From positions 40,200-104,199 of the forward strand of contig ONBK01000008.1 of NCBI GenBank assembly GCA_900316055.1: DNA of 64,000 nt, read 5' to 3'. Origin of the DNA: an uncultured Bacteroidales bacterium. Lineage in GTDB: Bacteria > Bacteroidota > Bacteroidia > Bacteroidales > P3. Below the pieces are notes generated by a model. It did not search any database. It worked only from the letters and a program-made list of their open reading frames with translations, and had not been told where the DNA came from. Shown one piece after another: positions 1 to 8,011 of this stretch. Position numbers and translations under genes: made by a program. Positions within the stretch are counted from its first letter, which is position 1. Each line of letters begins with the position of its first letter.

Positions 1-2554
1 GCTGTTTCGTGTGGGTGATTTCTACGAGACTTTCGGCGAGGATGCCCGCAAGGCATCGCAGATTCTGGGCATCACGTTGACGCGCAAGATGGCCGGCGGC
101 GGTGAGTACACCGACTTGGCGGGCATCCCCCATCATGCGTTGGAGCAGTACCTGCCGCGATTAGTACGTGCCGGCTTGCGTGTGGCCATCTGCGAGCAGT
201 TGGAGGACCCCAAGAGTGCCAAGGGTCTCGTGAAACGCGGCATCACCGAGCTGGTGACGCCCGGCGTGGCCTACAACGACATGGTGCTGGAGGTTAAGGA
301 GAACAACTTCCTCTGTGGCCTGCACCTCGCTGACAAGATTCACGGCGTGAGTTTCTTGGATGTCTCCACCGGCGAGTTCTTTGTGGCGCAGGGCGACATG
401 GCCTATATCGACAAGCTCATGGACTCGTTCCACCCCTCGGAGGTGGTGCTGCAGCGCAAGAAGCTGCGGTGGTTCCAAGAGCATTCTGCCGAGCGATATT
501 ATACCAACACCTTCGACGACTGGGTTTTTGCTCCCGACTTCGCCCACGAACTGCTGCTGAAGCAGTTCGGCACCTCGAGTCTCAAGGGTTTCGGTGTCGA
601 GGACCTCGATATGGGCATCATTGCTGCCGGTGCCGTGCTCTATTATCTACAAGATACGCAGCACGACCGCACGCAGAATATCTGCCGTCTGAGTCGTGTG
701 GAGCGCGACCGCTATGTGTGGCTTGACCGTTTCACGGTGCGCAACCTCGAGCTTGTGGCCTCTCCCAATGACGGTGCCCGCACCTTGCTTGATGTCATTG
801 ACCACACCCTCACGCCCATGGGCTCTCGCCTCCTGCGGCGTTGGATGTTGCTTCCGCTGAAGGAGATTCCCGCCATCGAGGAGCGTCTCGGTGTGGTGGA
901 CACCCTGCTGCGGGAGGGTGATTTGCGGCAGAAACTGCAGAAGTGTGTGAAGGAGATTGGCGACTTGGAGCGCCTGATTACCAAGGCGGCAGTGGGACGT
1001 ATCAACCCCCGCGAGATGTTGCAGCTGCGTCGTGCCCTGCTGGCCGTGGGTGAGGTGAAGCAACTCTGTGCCTCTTGCCAAGGCTCTTTGGCGACCCTCG
1101 CCGAGCAGCTGAACCCCTGTGCGTCGTTGGCGGAGCGTATCGGCAAGGAGGTCAAGGAAGAACCGCCGGTGAAGGTGGAGAAGGGCGGTGTCATTGCCGC
1201 CGGCGTAAATGCCGAACTCGACGAGTTGCGCTCCATGGCGGGCTCCGGCAAGGAATACCTGATGGCGCTGCAGCAGAAAGAGAGCGAAGCCACGGGTATC
1301 ACCTCCCTCAAGGTGGGCTTCAACAACGTCTACGGCTACTATTTCGAAGTATACAACACCCACAAGGACAAGGTCCCCGAGGGGTGGACACGTCGGCAGA
1401 CCCTCACCAATGCTGAACGATATATCACTCCCGAACTCAAGGAATACGAGGACAAGATCCTCGGTGCCGAGGAGCGCATCCTGGCCCTCGAGGCGCAGCT
1501 CTTCAACCAACTGATGATGGCTGTCACGGAGTTCGTGCAGCCCGTGCAGTACAATGCGCAGATAGTGGCGCAGGTCGACTGTCTGCAGGGCTTCGCCGAG
1601 GTGTCGCTGGCCAACGGCTACTGCCGTCCTGAGCTCACCGACGACCGAAAGCTGATGATTCTCGAAGGGCGCCATCCCGTCATTGAGACCCAGATGCCGC
1701 CGGGAGAGCAATATGTGAGTAACGATGTAATGCTCGATAGTGACAGTCAGCAGATTATGGTTATCACTGGTCCCAATATGAGTGGTAAGTCGGCGTTGTT
1801 GCGCCAGACGGCCCTCATTGTGCTGATGGCGCAGATGGGCTGCTACTGTCCAGCCAAGAAAGCCACGGTGGGCATCGTGGACAAAATCTTCACCCGCGTG
1901 GGTGCCAGCGACAACATCTCGAGTGGCGAGAGCACCTTCATGGTGGAGATGAACGAGACGGCGAGTATCCTGAACAATGTCAGTGACAGGAGTCTGGTGT
2001 TGCTGGACGAAATCGGTCGCGGCACGTCGACCTACGACGGCATCTCCATCGCCTGGGCTATCACCGAGTACCTGCATGATAACAAGAAAGCGCGTCCCAA
2101 GGTGATGTTTGCCACCCACTACCACGAACTCATCGAGATGGAGGAGCAGTTCGAGCGCATCAGGAACTACCATGTCAGCGTCAAGGAGATTGACGGAAGG
2201 GTTATTTTCCTGCGCAAGCTTGTGCCCGGTGGCAGTGAACACAGCTTCGGTATCCATGTGGCCCGTCTGGCGGGTATGCCGCCCCAAGTGCTGAACCGTG
2301 CCAGTGCTATGTTGCAAATGCTCGAAGAGAAAAATGCCAATGCCACGGCGGTGGAATCGAAAAAGGGCAAAAATGCAAAAAACGGCTCCGAAAAAGATAC
2401 TTTTGCAGGCTGTCAGCTCAGTTTTATCCAACTTGACGACCCGACGTTGCTCGAAATTAAGGATAAGATATTAGATATTGATATAGATACACTTACGCCG
2501 ATAGAAGCACTCTTGAAACTGAATGAGATAAAAAAAATTGTGACAAAAAAATAA
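1..2554 (+). CDS. mutS: DNA mismatch repair protein MutS (5' end outside window)
   Basis: MutS binds base mismatches and small loops and starts methyl-independent mismatch repair. The reading frame is already open at base 2 and the first codons read LFRVGDFYETFGEDA, the N-terminal mismatch-contact motif (GDFYE). The true start and roughly the first 15-20 residues are therefore upstream of the window. The clamp and lever regions follow. The ATPase domain has Walker A TGPNMSGKSA and Walker B LVLLDEIGRGTSTYDG near the C-terminus, and the tail ends with the helix PIEALLKLNEIKKI. A glycine/lysine-rich linker (KKGKNAKNGSEK) precedes the last segment. The gene is intact to its TAA. It is relevant to the window because slippage at short tandem repeats, which are common here, is a substrate of MutS repair. 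Confidence 0.97.
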   Translation, partial: LFRVGDFYETFGEDARKASQILGITLTRKMAGGGEYTDLAGIPHHALEQYLPRLVRAGLRVAICEQLEDPKSAKGLVKRGITELVTPGVAYNDMVLEVKENNFLCGLHLADKIHGVSFLDVSTGEFFVAQGDMAYIDKLMDSFHPSEVVLQRKKLRWFQEHSAERYYTNTFDDWVFAPDFAHELLLKQFGTSSLKGFGVEDLDMGIIAAGAVLYYLQDTQHDRTQNICRLSRVERDRYVWLDRFTVRNLELVASPNDGARTLLDVIDHTLTPMGSRLLRRWMLLPLKEIPAIEERLGVVDTLLREGDLRQKLQKCVKEIGDLERLITKAAVGRINPREMLQLRRALLAVGEVKQLCASCQGSLATLAEQLNPCASLAERIGKEVKEEPPVKVEKGGVIAAGVNAELDELRSMAGSGKEYLMALQQKESEATGITSLKVGFNNVYGYYFEVYNTHKDKVPEGWTRRQTLTNAERYITPELKEYEDKILGAEERILALEAQLFNQLMMAVTEFVQPVQYNAQIVAQVDCLQGFAEVSLANGYCRPELTDDRKLMILEGRHPVIETQMPPGEQYVSNDVMLDSDSQQIMVITGPNMSGKSALLRQTALIVLMAQMGCYCPAKKATVGIVDKIFTRVGASDNISSGESTFMVEMNETASILNNVSDRSLVLLDEIGRGTSTYDGISIAWAITEYLHDNKKARPKVMFATHYHELIEMEEQFERIRNYHVSVKEIDGRVIFLRKLVPGGSEHSFGIHVARLAGMPPQVLNRASAMLQMLEEKNANATAVESKKGKNAKNGSEKDTFAGCQLSFIQLDDPTLLEIKDKILDIDIDTLTPIEALLKLNEIKKIVTKK

Positions 2555-2561
2555 AAAATAT

Positions 2562-2592
2562 TTTGCCAGTTTCAAAAAAGGTTGTACTTTTG
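2562..2592 (+). promoter_or_regulatory. Bacteroidota-type promoter of the tRNA cluster
   Basis: TTTG at 2562-2565, then 19 bp, then TACTTTTG at 2585-2592: the -33/-7 arrangement of the Bacteroidota housekeeping sigma factor. Nearly the same block of about 50 bp precedes tRNA-Gln (minus strand, 18719-18749) and tRNA-Phe (33793-33823), so it is a conserved strong tRNA promoter module. Confidence 0.8.
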
Positions 2593-2642
2593 CACCCGCT
2601 TTTGAAGGCAAAAAGGACGTTGAAATATTGAAAAAAACGCAT

Positions 2643-2715
<73 letters not shown>

Positions 2716-2780
2716 CAGGTCTCCAACCAAGAGTTTATAGGTTATAGGTGAGAGGTTATAGAGGGGCTGACGCAGGTTCC

Positions 2781-2807
2781 ATAACCAATAACCAATAACC
2801 AATAACC
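2781..2807. repeat. 7-bp tandem repeat (ATAACCA)n between tRNA genes
   Basis: Three perfect copies of ATAACCA plus a partial fourth. A related GGTTATAG-rich tract lies just upstream (2729-2764). Both fill the spacer between tRNA-Gly and tRNA-Leu. Confidence 0.85.
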
Positions 2808-2820
2808 TTTCAAGAGAGAA

Positions 2821-2906
2821 GCTCTGGTGGTGGAATGGTAGACACGAGGGACTTAAAATCCCTTGCCCGCAAGGGCGTGTGGGTTCAAGTCCCACCCGGA
2901 GTACCA
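2821..2906 (+). tRNA. tRNA-Leu (TAA)
   Basis: An 86-nt class II tRNA with a long variable arm (TGCCCGCAAGGGCG region). The anticodon loop CTTAAAA gives anticodon TAA. The acceptor GCTCTGG pairs with CCGGAGT, including G-U pairs. The 3' CCA is encoded (ends GTACCA), unlike the neighbouring tRNAs. Confidence 0.95.
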
Positions 2907-2940
2907 GTTTAGTTTAGAGTTGAGAGTTTAGAGTTGAAAT

Positions 2941-3013
<73 letters not shown>

Positions 3014-3123
3014 CTAAAAAGAGAGAAATTTGAAATGCTGCAGCAGCGGCAAAGTCCATGTCCTAAAGATGCCTCCGAGGAGGCCGATGCACGTTGCTGA
3101 AACACAAGCGAGAATAGAATAAT

Positions 3124-3196
3124 GTCTTGGTAGCTCAGCTGGTAGAGCAATTGACTCTTAATCAATGGGTCCAGGGTTCGAATCCCTGCCAGGACA
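3124..3196 (+). tRNA. tRNA-Lys (CTT)
   Basis: The cloverleaf has acceptor GTCTTGG pairing with CCAGGAC, anticodon stem ATTGA/TCAAT around loop CTCTTAA (anticodon CTT), and T-arm CAGGGTTCGAATCCCTG. The discriminator base is A and CCA is not encoded. Confidence 0.95.
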
Positions 3197-3203
3197 CTTA
3201 TCG

Positions 3204-3277
3204 CGGGGTGTAGCGCAGTTGGCTAGCGCGCCACGTTCGGGACGTGGAGGCCGGAAGTTCGAGTCTTCTCACCCCGA
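3204..3277 (+). tRNA. tRNA-Pro (CGG)
   Basis: A 74-nt tRNA. The acceptor CGGGGTG pairs with CACCCCG. The anticodon stem CCACG/CGTGG surrounds TTCGGGA, so the anticodon is CGG. The discriminator is A. It lies 7 nt after tRNA-Lys and is probably on the same transcript. Confidence 0.95.
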
Positions 3278-3314
3278 CACTGTAAGCCCTCGCCTCACCG
3301 TAAACCGCAACTCC

Positions 3315-3387
<73 letters not shown>

Positions 3388-3397
3388 CAAAACAAGA

Positions 3398-3425
3398 AAG
3401 CAGGACATGAAGTCCTGCTTTTTTT
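3398..3425 (+). terminator. Rho-independent terminator of the tRNA cluster
   Basis: Stem AAGCAGGAC (3398-3406), 5-nt loop, complementary GTCCTGCTT (3412-3420), then a run of T. Confidence 0.9.
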
Positions 3426-3476
3426 GTTTAAAGGATTAAAGAAAACAAATGCTCTCGCAGAGAGCGACGAATCAGT

Positions 3477-3530
3477 ATCATCACGTAAGGTGAACGCGAC
3501 GTAAGGAGAGAACACCTTATATGTGGTGAT
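3477..3530 (+). promoter_or_regulatory. Structured 5' leader of rpsF, candidate S6:S18 autoregulatory element
   Basis: Two stacked stems enclose an internal region. The outer stem is ATCATCAC (3477-3484) with GTGGTGAT (3523-3530, one G-U pair); the inner stem is AAGGTG (3487-3492) with CACCTT (3513-3518). A small hairpin GCTCT/AGAGC sits at 3451-3465. rpsF leaders in many bacteria carry a structure bound by the S6:S18 complex. The position fits, but I did not find the textbook bulged CCG, so the assignment is tentative. Confidence 0.45.
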
Positions 3531-3567
3531 GAGAAAAAAAAAGTCAAATTAAAAACAAACAACAGTA

Positions 3568-3927
3568 ATGGTAAAACAGTACGAAACCGTTTTCATTGCC
3601 ACTCCCGTTTTGTCTGAAGAACAGATGAAGGAAACGGTAAAGAAGTACGTTGATCTGCTCACCAGCAAGGGTGCCGAGATCGTGTACGAGAACAACTGGG
3701 GCATGCGTAAGCTCGCCTATCCTATCCGTAAGAAGACCACCGGCTTCTATTATCTCATTGAGTTCAAGGCCGAGGGTAGCGTCATCAACGACCTCGAGAT
3801 CGCTTACAAGCGCGACGAGCGTCTGCTCCGCTTCCTCACCGTCAGCCTTGACAAGCATGCTGTGGCTTACAACGAGAAGAAGCGCGCCAAGAAAGCCGAA
3901 GCCGTTGAAGCTCCCGCAGCAGAATAA
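3568..3927 (+). CDS. rpsF: 30S ribosomal protein S6
   Basis: S6 is a small-subunit protein that forms a heterodimer with S18 on the 16S rRNA platform. The 119-residue product begins MVKQYETVFIATPVLSEEQM and contains the typical WGMRKLAYPIRKKTTGFYY segment, where basic residues meet S18 and rRNA. The alanine- and lysine-rich tail (KKRAKKAEAVEAPAAE) is normal for Bacteroidota S6. The start follows an A-rich leader without an obvious Shine-Dalgarno sequence. It is first in rpsF-rpsR-rplI. The spacer to rpsR is a 9-bp tandem repeat tract. Confidence 0.98.
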   Translation: MVKQYETVFIATPVLSEEQMKETVKKYVDLLTSKGAEIVYENNWGMRKLAYPIRKKTTGFYYLIEFKAEGSVINDLEIAYKRDERLLRFLTVSLDKHAVAYNEKKRAKKAEAVEAPAAE

Positions 3928-3963
3928 GTAGTTAATGAAGTTAAAGAAGTTAAAGTAGTTAAA
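3928..3963. repeat. 9-bp tandem repeat between rpsF and rpsR
   Basis: Units GTAGTTAAT, GAAGTTAAA, GAAGTTAAA, GTAGTTAAA follow directly on the rpsF stop codon and run almost to the rpsR start. The tract probably sits in the transcribed spacer of a ribosomal-protein operon. Confidence 0.85.
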
Positions 3964-3973
3964 GAATAAAACT

Positions 3974-4240
3974 ATGGCTAACGAAAGCGAAATCAAATAT
4001 CTGACTCCCATCGCCGTGGAGACTCAGCGTAAGAAATACTGCCGTTTCAAAAAACTCGGCATCAAATATATCGACTACAAGGATGCCGACTTCCTGCTGA
4101 AGTTCGTCAACGAGCAGGGCAAGATTCTGCCCCGTCGCATCACCGGCACCTCGAACAAGTACCAGAAGAAAGTGTCGCAGGCTATCAAGCGCGCCCGTCA
4201 TATCGCCTTGATGCCCTACGTCGCCGATTGTCTCAAATAA
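3974..4240 (+). CDS. rpsR: 30S ribosomal protein S18
   Basis: S18 pairs with S6 in the small-subunit platform. The 88-residue protein has the conserved [36 protein letters not shown] core and the C-terminal basic helix with ALMPYVAD, split here for description only. The N-terminus ([18 protein letters not shown]) is slightly extended, as in other Bacteroidota. It lies between rpsF and rplI and ends 18 nt before rplI. A purine-rich AGGAGGAAAG lies in that gap, one of the few Shine-Dalgarno-like sequences in the window. Confidence 0.98.
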   Translation: MANESEIKYLTPIAVETQRKKYCRFKKLGIKYIDYKDADFLLKFVNEQGKILPRRITGTSNKYQKKVSQAIKRARHIALMPYVADCLK

Positions 4241-4258
4241 TAATAGGAGGAAAGATAG

Positions 4259-4702
4259 ATGGAAATCATACTGAAACAAGATGTGGCCAACCTGGGCTAC
4301 AAGGACGAAATCGTCAAAGTGAAGAACGGCTATGCCAACAACTATCTTCTTCCCAAGGGCATGGCTATCATCGCCACTCCCGTCAACAAGAAGATCCACG
4401 CTGAGAACCTGCGTCAGCGCGCCCATAAGGAAGAGGCTCTCCGCAAGAACGCCGAGACCCAGCAGGCTGCTCTCAACGGCAAGACCGTGAAGATTATCGC
4501 CAAGGTCGGCGAAAACGGACAGCTCTTCGGTGGTGTCAGCAACATTATGGTTGCCGAGGCTCTGAAAGAACAGCACAACTACGACATCGACCGCAAGAAC
4601 ATCGTGGTCGACGCCATCAAGACCGTCGGCACCTTTGCTGCCAAGGTCAATGTCTACAAGGACATCAAGGCCGAGCTCACCATCGAGGTTGTGGCCGAAT
4701 AA
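4259..4702 (+). CDS. rplI: 50S ribosomal protein L9
   Basis: L9 binds domain V of 23S rRNA at the base of the L1 stalk. The 147-residue product starts MEIILKQDVANLGYKDEIV and has the N-domain signature GYANNYLLPKGMAI, a charged connecting helix, and a C-domain containing GKTVKIIAKVGENGQLFGGV. Length and both domains are normal. It is the last gene of the rpsF-rpsR-rplI operon and is followed by a strong hairpin terminator. Confidence 0.98.
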   Translation: MEIILKQDVANLGYKDEIVKVKNGYANNYLLPKGMAIIATPVNKKIHAENLRQRAHKEEALRKNAETQQAALNGKTVKIIAKVGENGQLFGGVSNIMVAEALKEQHNYDIDRKNIVVDAIKTVGTFAAKVNVYKDIKAELTIEVVAE

Positions 4703-4724
4703 AAGAATCCTTGACTGATTTGTA

Positions 4725-4760
4725 CCACTCCTTTCCGAACGGAAGGGAGTGGTTTGTTTT
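4725..4760 (+). terminator. Terminator of the rpsF-rpsR-rplI operon
   Basis: A long stem formed by CCACTCCTTTCCG (from 4725) and CGGAAGGGAGTGG, with a very short loop, followed by TTTGTTTT. Confidence 0.88.
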
Positions 4761-5102
4761 AAAAGCCTCGAAGAGACTTGCCCTTGGTAATCTCACGCGG
4801 AAGTATAGGGCGGTAGGATACCGAAGAAAGACGCGTCTCGAAGAGACACTCCCAATATAAGCATCGGCTGTATGTGACAGAAGGGGAGGCTCTCTTCGAG
4901 AGTCATAAAGGGAGGATGAGTTCAGGGGGTCAGACTTCCGTCGGTGGTTTGCTCCTCAAGGTCGCAGGCCGTGACCACTATAAGGTCAGGCAGAATGAGA
5001 GGGACATGCCTTTGGCATGAAACCGTGCAAGAAAAACGTTGACACGAGTACTTAAATAATATTAAAGTCATAAAAATATTCTTGTATGTCTGAAAAAAAG
5101 TG
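4761..5102. other. Gene-free interval with repeated CTCGAAGAG motifs and small hairpins
   Basis: About 340 bp with no convincing reading frame. The short palindromic core CTCGAAGAG/CTCTTCGAG appears three times: about 4767-4776, within GTCTCGAAGAGAC near 4832-4844, and inverted in CTCTCTTCGAGAG near 4888-4900. A hairpin CATGCC-TTT-GGCATG lies near 5007-5021. It could be a non-autonomous dispersed repeat or a structured RNA; the sequence alone does not decide. It ends at the promoter of the C10 peptidase gene. Confidence 0.5.
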
Positions 5103-5110
5103 TAATTTTG
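5103..5110 (+). promoter_or_regulatory. -7 element TAATTTTG of the C10 peptidase gene
   Basis: TAATTTTG matches TAnnTTTG. A TTG lies about 19 bp upstream, and the ATG is 41 bp downstream. Confidence 0.7.
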
Positions 5111-5151
5111 CACTTCAAAACGGTACAGAAAATTAAAATAAGGAATCCAAT

Positions 5152-6627
5152 ATGAAAAAGGTAATCTCTTCATTGTTAATGCTGTCGATGGCCTTCCTCG
5201 GCAGCGTTGCCAAGGCCGACAATGTCACCGTCGACCAGGCGAAAGCTATCGGTGCCTATTACATGTCCTACCAGATGGGCGGTGGCGCCGACAAAATTAC
5301 ATCCGAGCAGCTCATGCTGGCTTATCAGTTTGAGAATCCCGACATGAATGTCGCCTCCGCTTACCTCTTCAACGTGAATGGTGGCGGATGGATTATCATC
5401 GCCGGCTCGTCGGTGATGGATCCCGTCATCGCCTATAGTACGGAATGCTCGCTCGACATGAGTGATATCCCCGACAACATGCGCTGGTGGCTCACGGGTT
5501 ATACTAATGTGATTGCTGATATCCAGCTTATGGATGCCGAGAGAGACTATCCTGACAGCGAGGAATACACCACGCTCGCCAGCAAGAGCCTCAAGAATGG
5601 CACAAAAAATCAGAGTGTTAAGTTGATGTCTAGTGAGTGGAATCAGGGTGATGACGACAATCCTACCTACAATCTCTACTGCCCCATGGTTAACGGGCGC
5701 TATTCGGTAACTGGCTGTGTGGCCACTGCTTTGGCGCAGATGTGCAAATACTATGAGTATCCTGTACAGCCCAAGGGAATAGTGTCTTATGATTGGCAAA
5801 ATACAGACGAAGGTACGACACAGACGCTGAGAATCAAGTTGGATACTGTTCAGTTCGACTATTCCTTGATGCCCAATAGGTTGCTTTCCACTTCTTCGGC
5901 AGAGAAGATTCATCAGGTGGCTATGCTGAATTATTGCCTTGGAGTGGCTCTCCATATGGATTATCATCCCGATGGCAGTGCTGCCAATATGATTCAGGCC
6001 AATACAATTATGAAAACCAAATTTAAATATCAGCAAGGCTCCAATCGTCACCGTAATGGCGTCAATGATACCAGTTTCCTTAATACAATCCGTCGTTACT
6101 TGATGAATGGTGATGTGATCGTCATGAGTGGTTCGTCGTCCACAGGTTCGGGTGCCGATGCTGCTGGACATGCCTGGGTGGTCGACGGCTACCAGACAGA
6201 AAATGAAAAGATGTATCACATGAACTGGGGCTGGGGTGGTTCTGGCAATGCCTTCTTTAATCTGGCCGATAATAATATGCGCATTAGTTCGATGGGTTAT
6301 AACTTTAATGTGGATCAGGCTTGCCTCTTCGGCGTTATTCCTCCTGAGGATTCGAACATCCGTCACAACCATGTGGCCATCCGCAACGTGGAGGACAACA
6401 CTTTCCTGGGTACGGCCTATCCCAATCCTGCTGCTTTGTCGGTGGCGCTGCCCTATACCACGGAGATAGCTGCTGACATGCAAATCTATGGTATTGATGG
6501 CAAACTGATTGCCACACGTCGCGTACTGCCGGGCACCGGAGAAGTGACGCTGTGTGTCGACGCACTGCCCAAAGGCGTGTATGTCTACCGCCTGAACAGT
6601 CAGAGTGGAAAATTTATAGTGAGGTGA
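5152..6627 (+). CDS. Secreted C10-family cysteine protease (streptopain/interpain-like) with T9SS sorting domain
   Basis: An extracellular papain-fold protease. The order is signal peptide (MKKVISSLLMLSMAFLGSVAKAD), an inhibitory pro-domain with YYMSYQMGGG and GGGWIIIAGSSVMDPVIAYS, then the mature peptidase. The catalytic Cys is residue 189 in SVTGCVATALAQM and the catalytic His is residue 340 in AGHAWVVDGY. MNWGWGGSGNAFF supplies the conserved Trp/Gly region. The last 70 or so residues, from TAYPNPAAL to LPKGVYVYRLNSQSGKFIVR, are a typical type IX secretion C-terminal signal, so the protein is probably exported through the outer membrane and anchored or released. Relatives are SpeB and Prevotella interpain A. 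It is monocistronic, with its own promoter. Confidence 0.93.
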   Translation: MKKVISSLLMLSMAFLGSVAKADNVTVDQAKAIGAYYMSYQMGGGADKITSEQLMLAYQFENPDMNVASAYLFNVNGGGWIIIAGSSVMDPVIAYSTECSLDMSDIPDNMRWWLTGYTNVIADIQLMDAERDYPDSEEYTTLASKSLKNGTKNQSVKLMSSEWNQGDDDNPTYNLYCPMVNGRYSVTGCVATALAQMCKYYEYPVQPKGIVSYDWQNTDEGTTQTLRIKLDTVQFDYSLMPNRLLSTSSAEKIHQVAMLNYCLGVALHMDYHPDGSAANMIQANTIMKTKFKYQQGSNRHRNGVNDTSFLNTIRRYLMNGDVIVMSGSSSTGSGADAAGHAWVVDGYQTENEKMYHMNWGWGGSGNAFFNLADNNMRISSMGYNFNVDQACLFGVIPPEDSNIRHNHVAIRNVEDNTFLGTAYPNPAALSVALPYTTEIAADMQIYGIDGKLIATRRVLPGTGEVTLCVDALPKGVYVYRLNSQSGKFIVR

Positions 6628-6634
6628 GCAAACC

Positions 6635-7870
6635 TTAATTGGTAGGGAGGGCGACGGTGAATGTCGATCCCTTTCCAAGCTCGCTTTCAAGACTGATGTG
6701 GCCCTGGTGGAGTTTGACCACCTGGGCCACATAGTTTAATCCTATGCCGAAGCCTTTGACATTGTGAATGTCGCCCGTGGAAACACGGTAAAACTTCTCG
6801 AAAACATGCTTCTGATCGTCCTTCGAGATGCCTATGCCTTCATCGCTGACGCTGAGGCGAAACCATCCGTCGGCTACCGAGGTGGCTACGGTGATATGCG
6901 GGGCACCGGTGGAGTATTTGATGCCGTTGTCGATGAGGTTGAAGATGAGGTTGGTAAGGTGCATCTCGTCGGCTACGACAATCGAGGGCGCCGCCTCGAG
7001 ACGGGTGTCAAGGGTGCCGCCGCGGTTGGAGAGGGTGAGGCGGAAACTCTGCGTCACTTTCTCTATGAGAGTATGCACGTCGACCTCCTTGGGGTTGATG
7101 CGGAAAGACTTCTTCGACATCTTGGCGCTCTGCAGGATGGTGTCCACCAAGACGCGCAGGCGCTGGTTCTCGTCGTTGATGATTGCTAAGAAATTACGTC
7201 GTGACTCCTCATCGTTGGAGATACTCTCGTCGCGTAGCATCTCGCAGGCTAAGCTGACGGTGGCTAAAGGAGTCTTGATTTCGTGGGTCATGTTGTTGAT
7301 GAACTCCGTCTTCATGGTGTCGAGCTTGCGTTGCACCGTGAGGGCGCGGATGGAGACAAAGAACATGACGATGATGATGGTGATAAGGATGAGACTGGCG
7401 TAGGCCAACAGGTTGGAGTTACGCTGGAGGAAGAGCTGTGCCGAAGGAAAGCTGAGGAGGATGTAGTATTGGTTGGAACCGGCATTGTTCTGAGGGGTGA
7501 AGACATAGCGATAGGGAGAGTCCTCGAGGTTGCGCTCTTGTCCGGCAGCGGAGGCGAAGAGTAGGGAGCTCTGACCCTCGTCGTAGATGCCCACGACGGG
7601 ACGGATGTCGATGCCGTTGGTTAGCAGGTGCTGGCTGATGAGGCTATCAAGTCCTTGGTAGCGGAAGGTGGGACTGGGTGTACCGTCGGGCAGCAGCAGG
7701 GTGCCGCTGACCTCCTTGATGACGGCCTCCATGGCGTTGGTGACGCCGATATTGAACATGTTGTCGTTGATGGAGACGGTGCGCCTCGTCTGGGTGAACT
7801 GGATCAACACCAGACTGATGGCAGCGAAAGCGAAGATGGTAATGATAAATATTCGTATCCAGCGTTTCAT
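6635..7870 (-). CDS. Membrane sensor histidine kinase, orphan
   Basis: Phosphorylates itself on His and passes the phosphate to a response regulator. From MKRWIRIFIITIF the protein has a first transmembrane helix, a periplasmic sensor of roughly 130 residues, a second membrane helix (LLAYASLILITIIIVMFFVS), the HisKA H-box THEIKTPLATVSL, and a HATPase domain with N-box NLIDNGIKYST, G1 DEGIGISKDD, F-box FEKFYRV and G2 GFGIGLNYV. An in-frame ATG 63 bp further upstream exists, but a weak -7-like sequence lies between the two, so I start at the MKRW Met. No response regulator is adjacent, so its partner must be encoded elsewhere. Confidence 0.9.
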   Translation of the reverse strand: MKRWIRIFIITIFAFAAISLVLIQFTQTRRTVSINDNMFNIGVTNAMEAVIKEVSGTLLLPDGTPSPTFRYQGLDSLISQHLLTNGIDIRPVVGIYDEGQSSLLFASAAGQERNLEDSPYRYVFTPQNNAGSNQYYILLSFPSAQLFLQRNSNLLAYASLILITIIIVMFFVSIRALTVQRKLDTMKTEFINNMTHEIKTPLATVSLACEMLRDESISNDEESRRNFLAIINDENQRLRVLVDTILQSAKMSKKSFRINPKEVDVHTLIEKVTQSFRLTLSNRGGTLDTRLEAAPSIVVADEMHLTNLIFNLIDNGIKYSTGAPHITVATSVADGWFRLSVSDEGIGISKDDQKHVFEKFYRVSTGDIHNVKGFGIGLNYVAQVVKLHQGHISLESELGKGSTFTVALPTN

Positions 7871-7982
7871 GAGCAGAGGGTTTGGGTCTTTGGGGTGATT
7901 GTTAAAGTGGTTAGTCTTAACAAAATAACGCATGGTAAAAAAAAATATTTTCCCATAGGACGGAGAAGTGGCATTTTTTTAG

Positions 7983-7990
7983 TATTTTTG
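7983..7990 (+). promoter_or_regulatory. -7 element TATTTTTG of mtnN-luxS
   Basis: TATTTTTG followed by CA, 21 bp before the mtnN ATG. Confidence 0.75.
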
Positions 7991-8011
7991 CAACATAAAT
8001 AATAAGGTATT

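Noticed and set aside
647-2431. A 594-residue open frame on the minus strand inside mutS
   Set aside because: It is the antisense shadow of a GC-rich conserved gene, His/Leu/Val-rich with no recognisable domain.
5176-6732. Minus-strand open frame of 518 residues opposite the C10 peptidase
   Set aside because: It lacks family resemblance and start signals; the plus-strand protease has intact catalytic residues, signal peptide and promoter.
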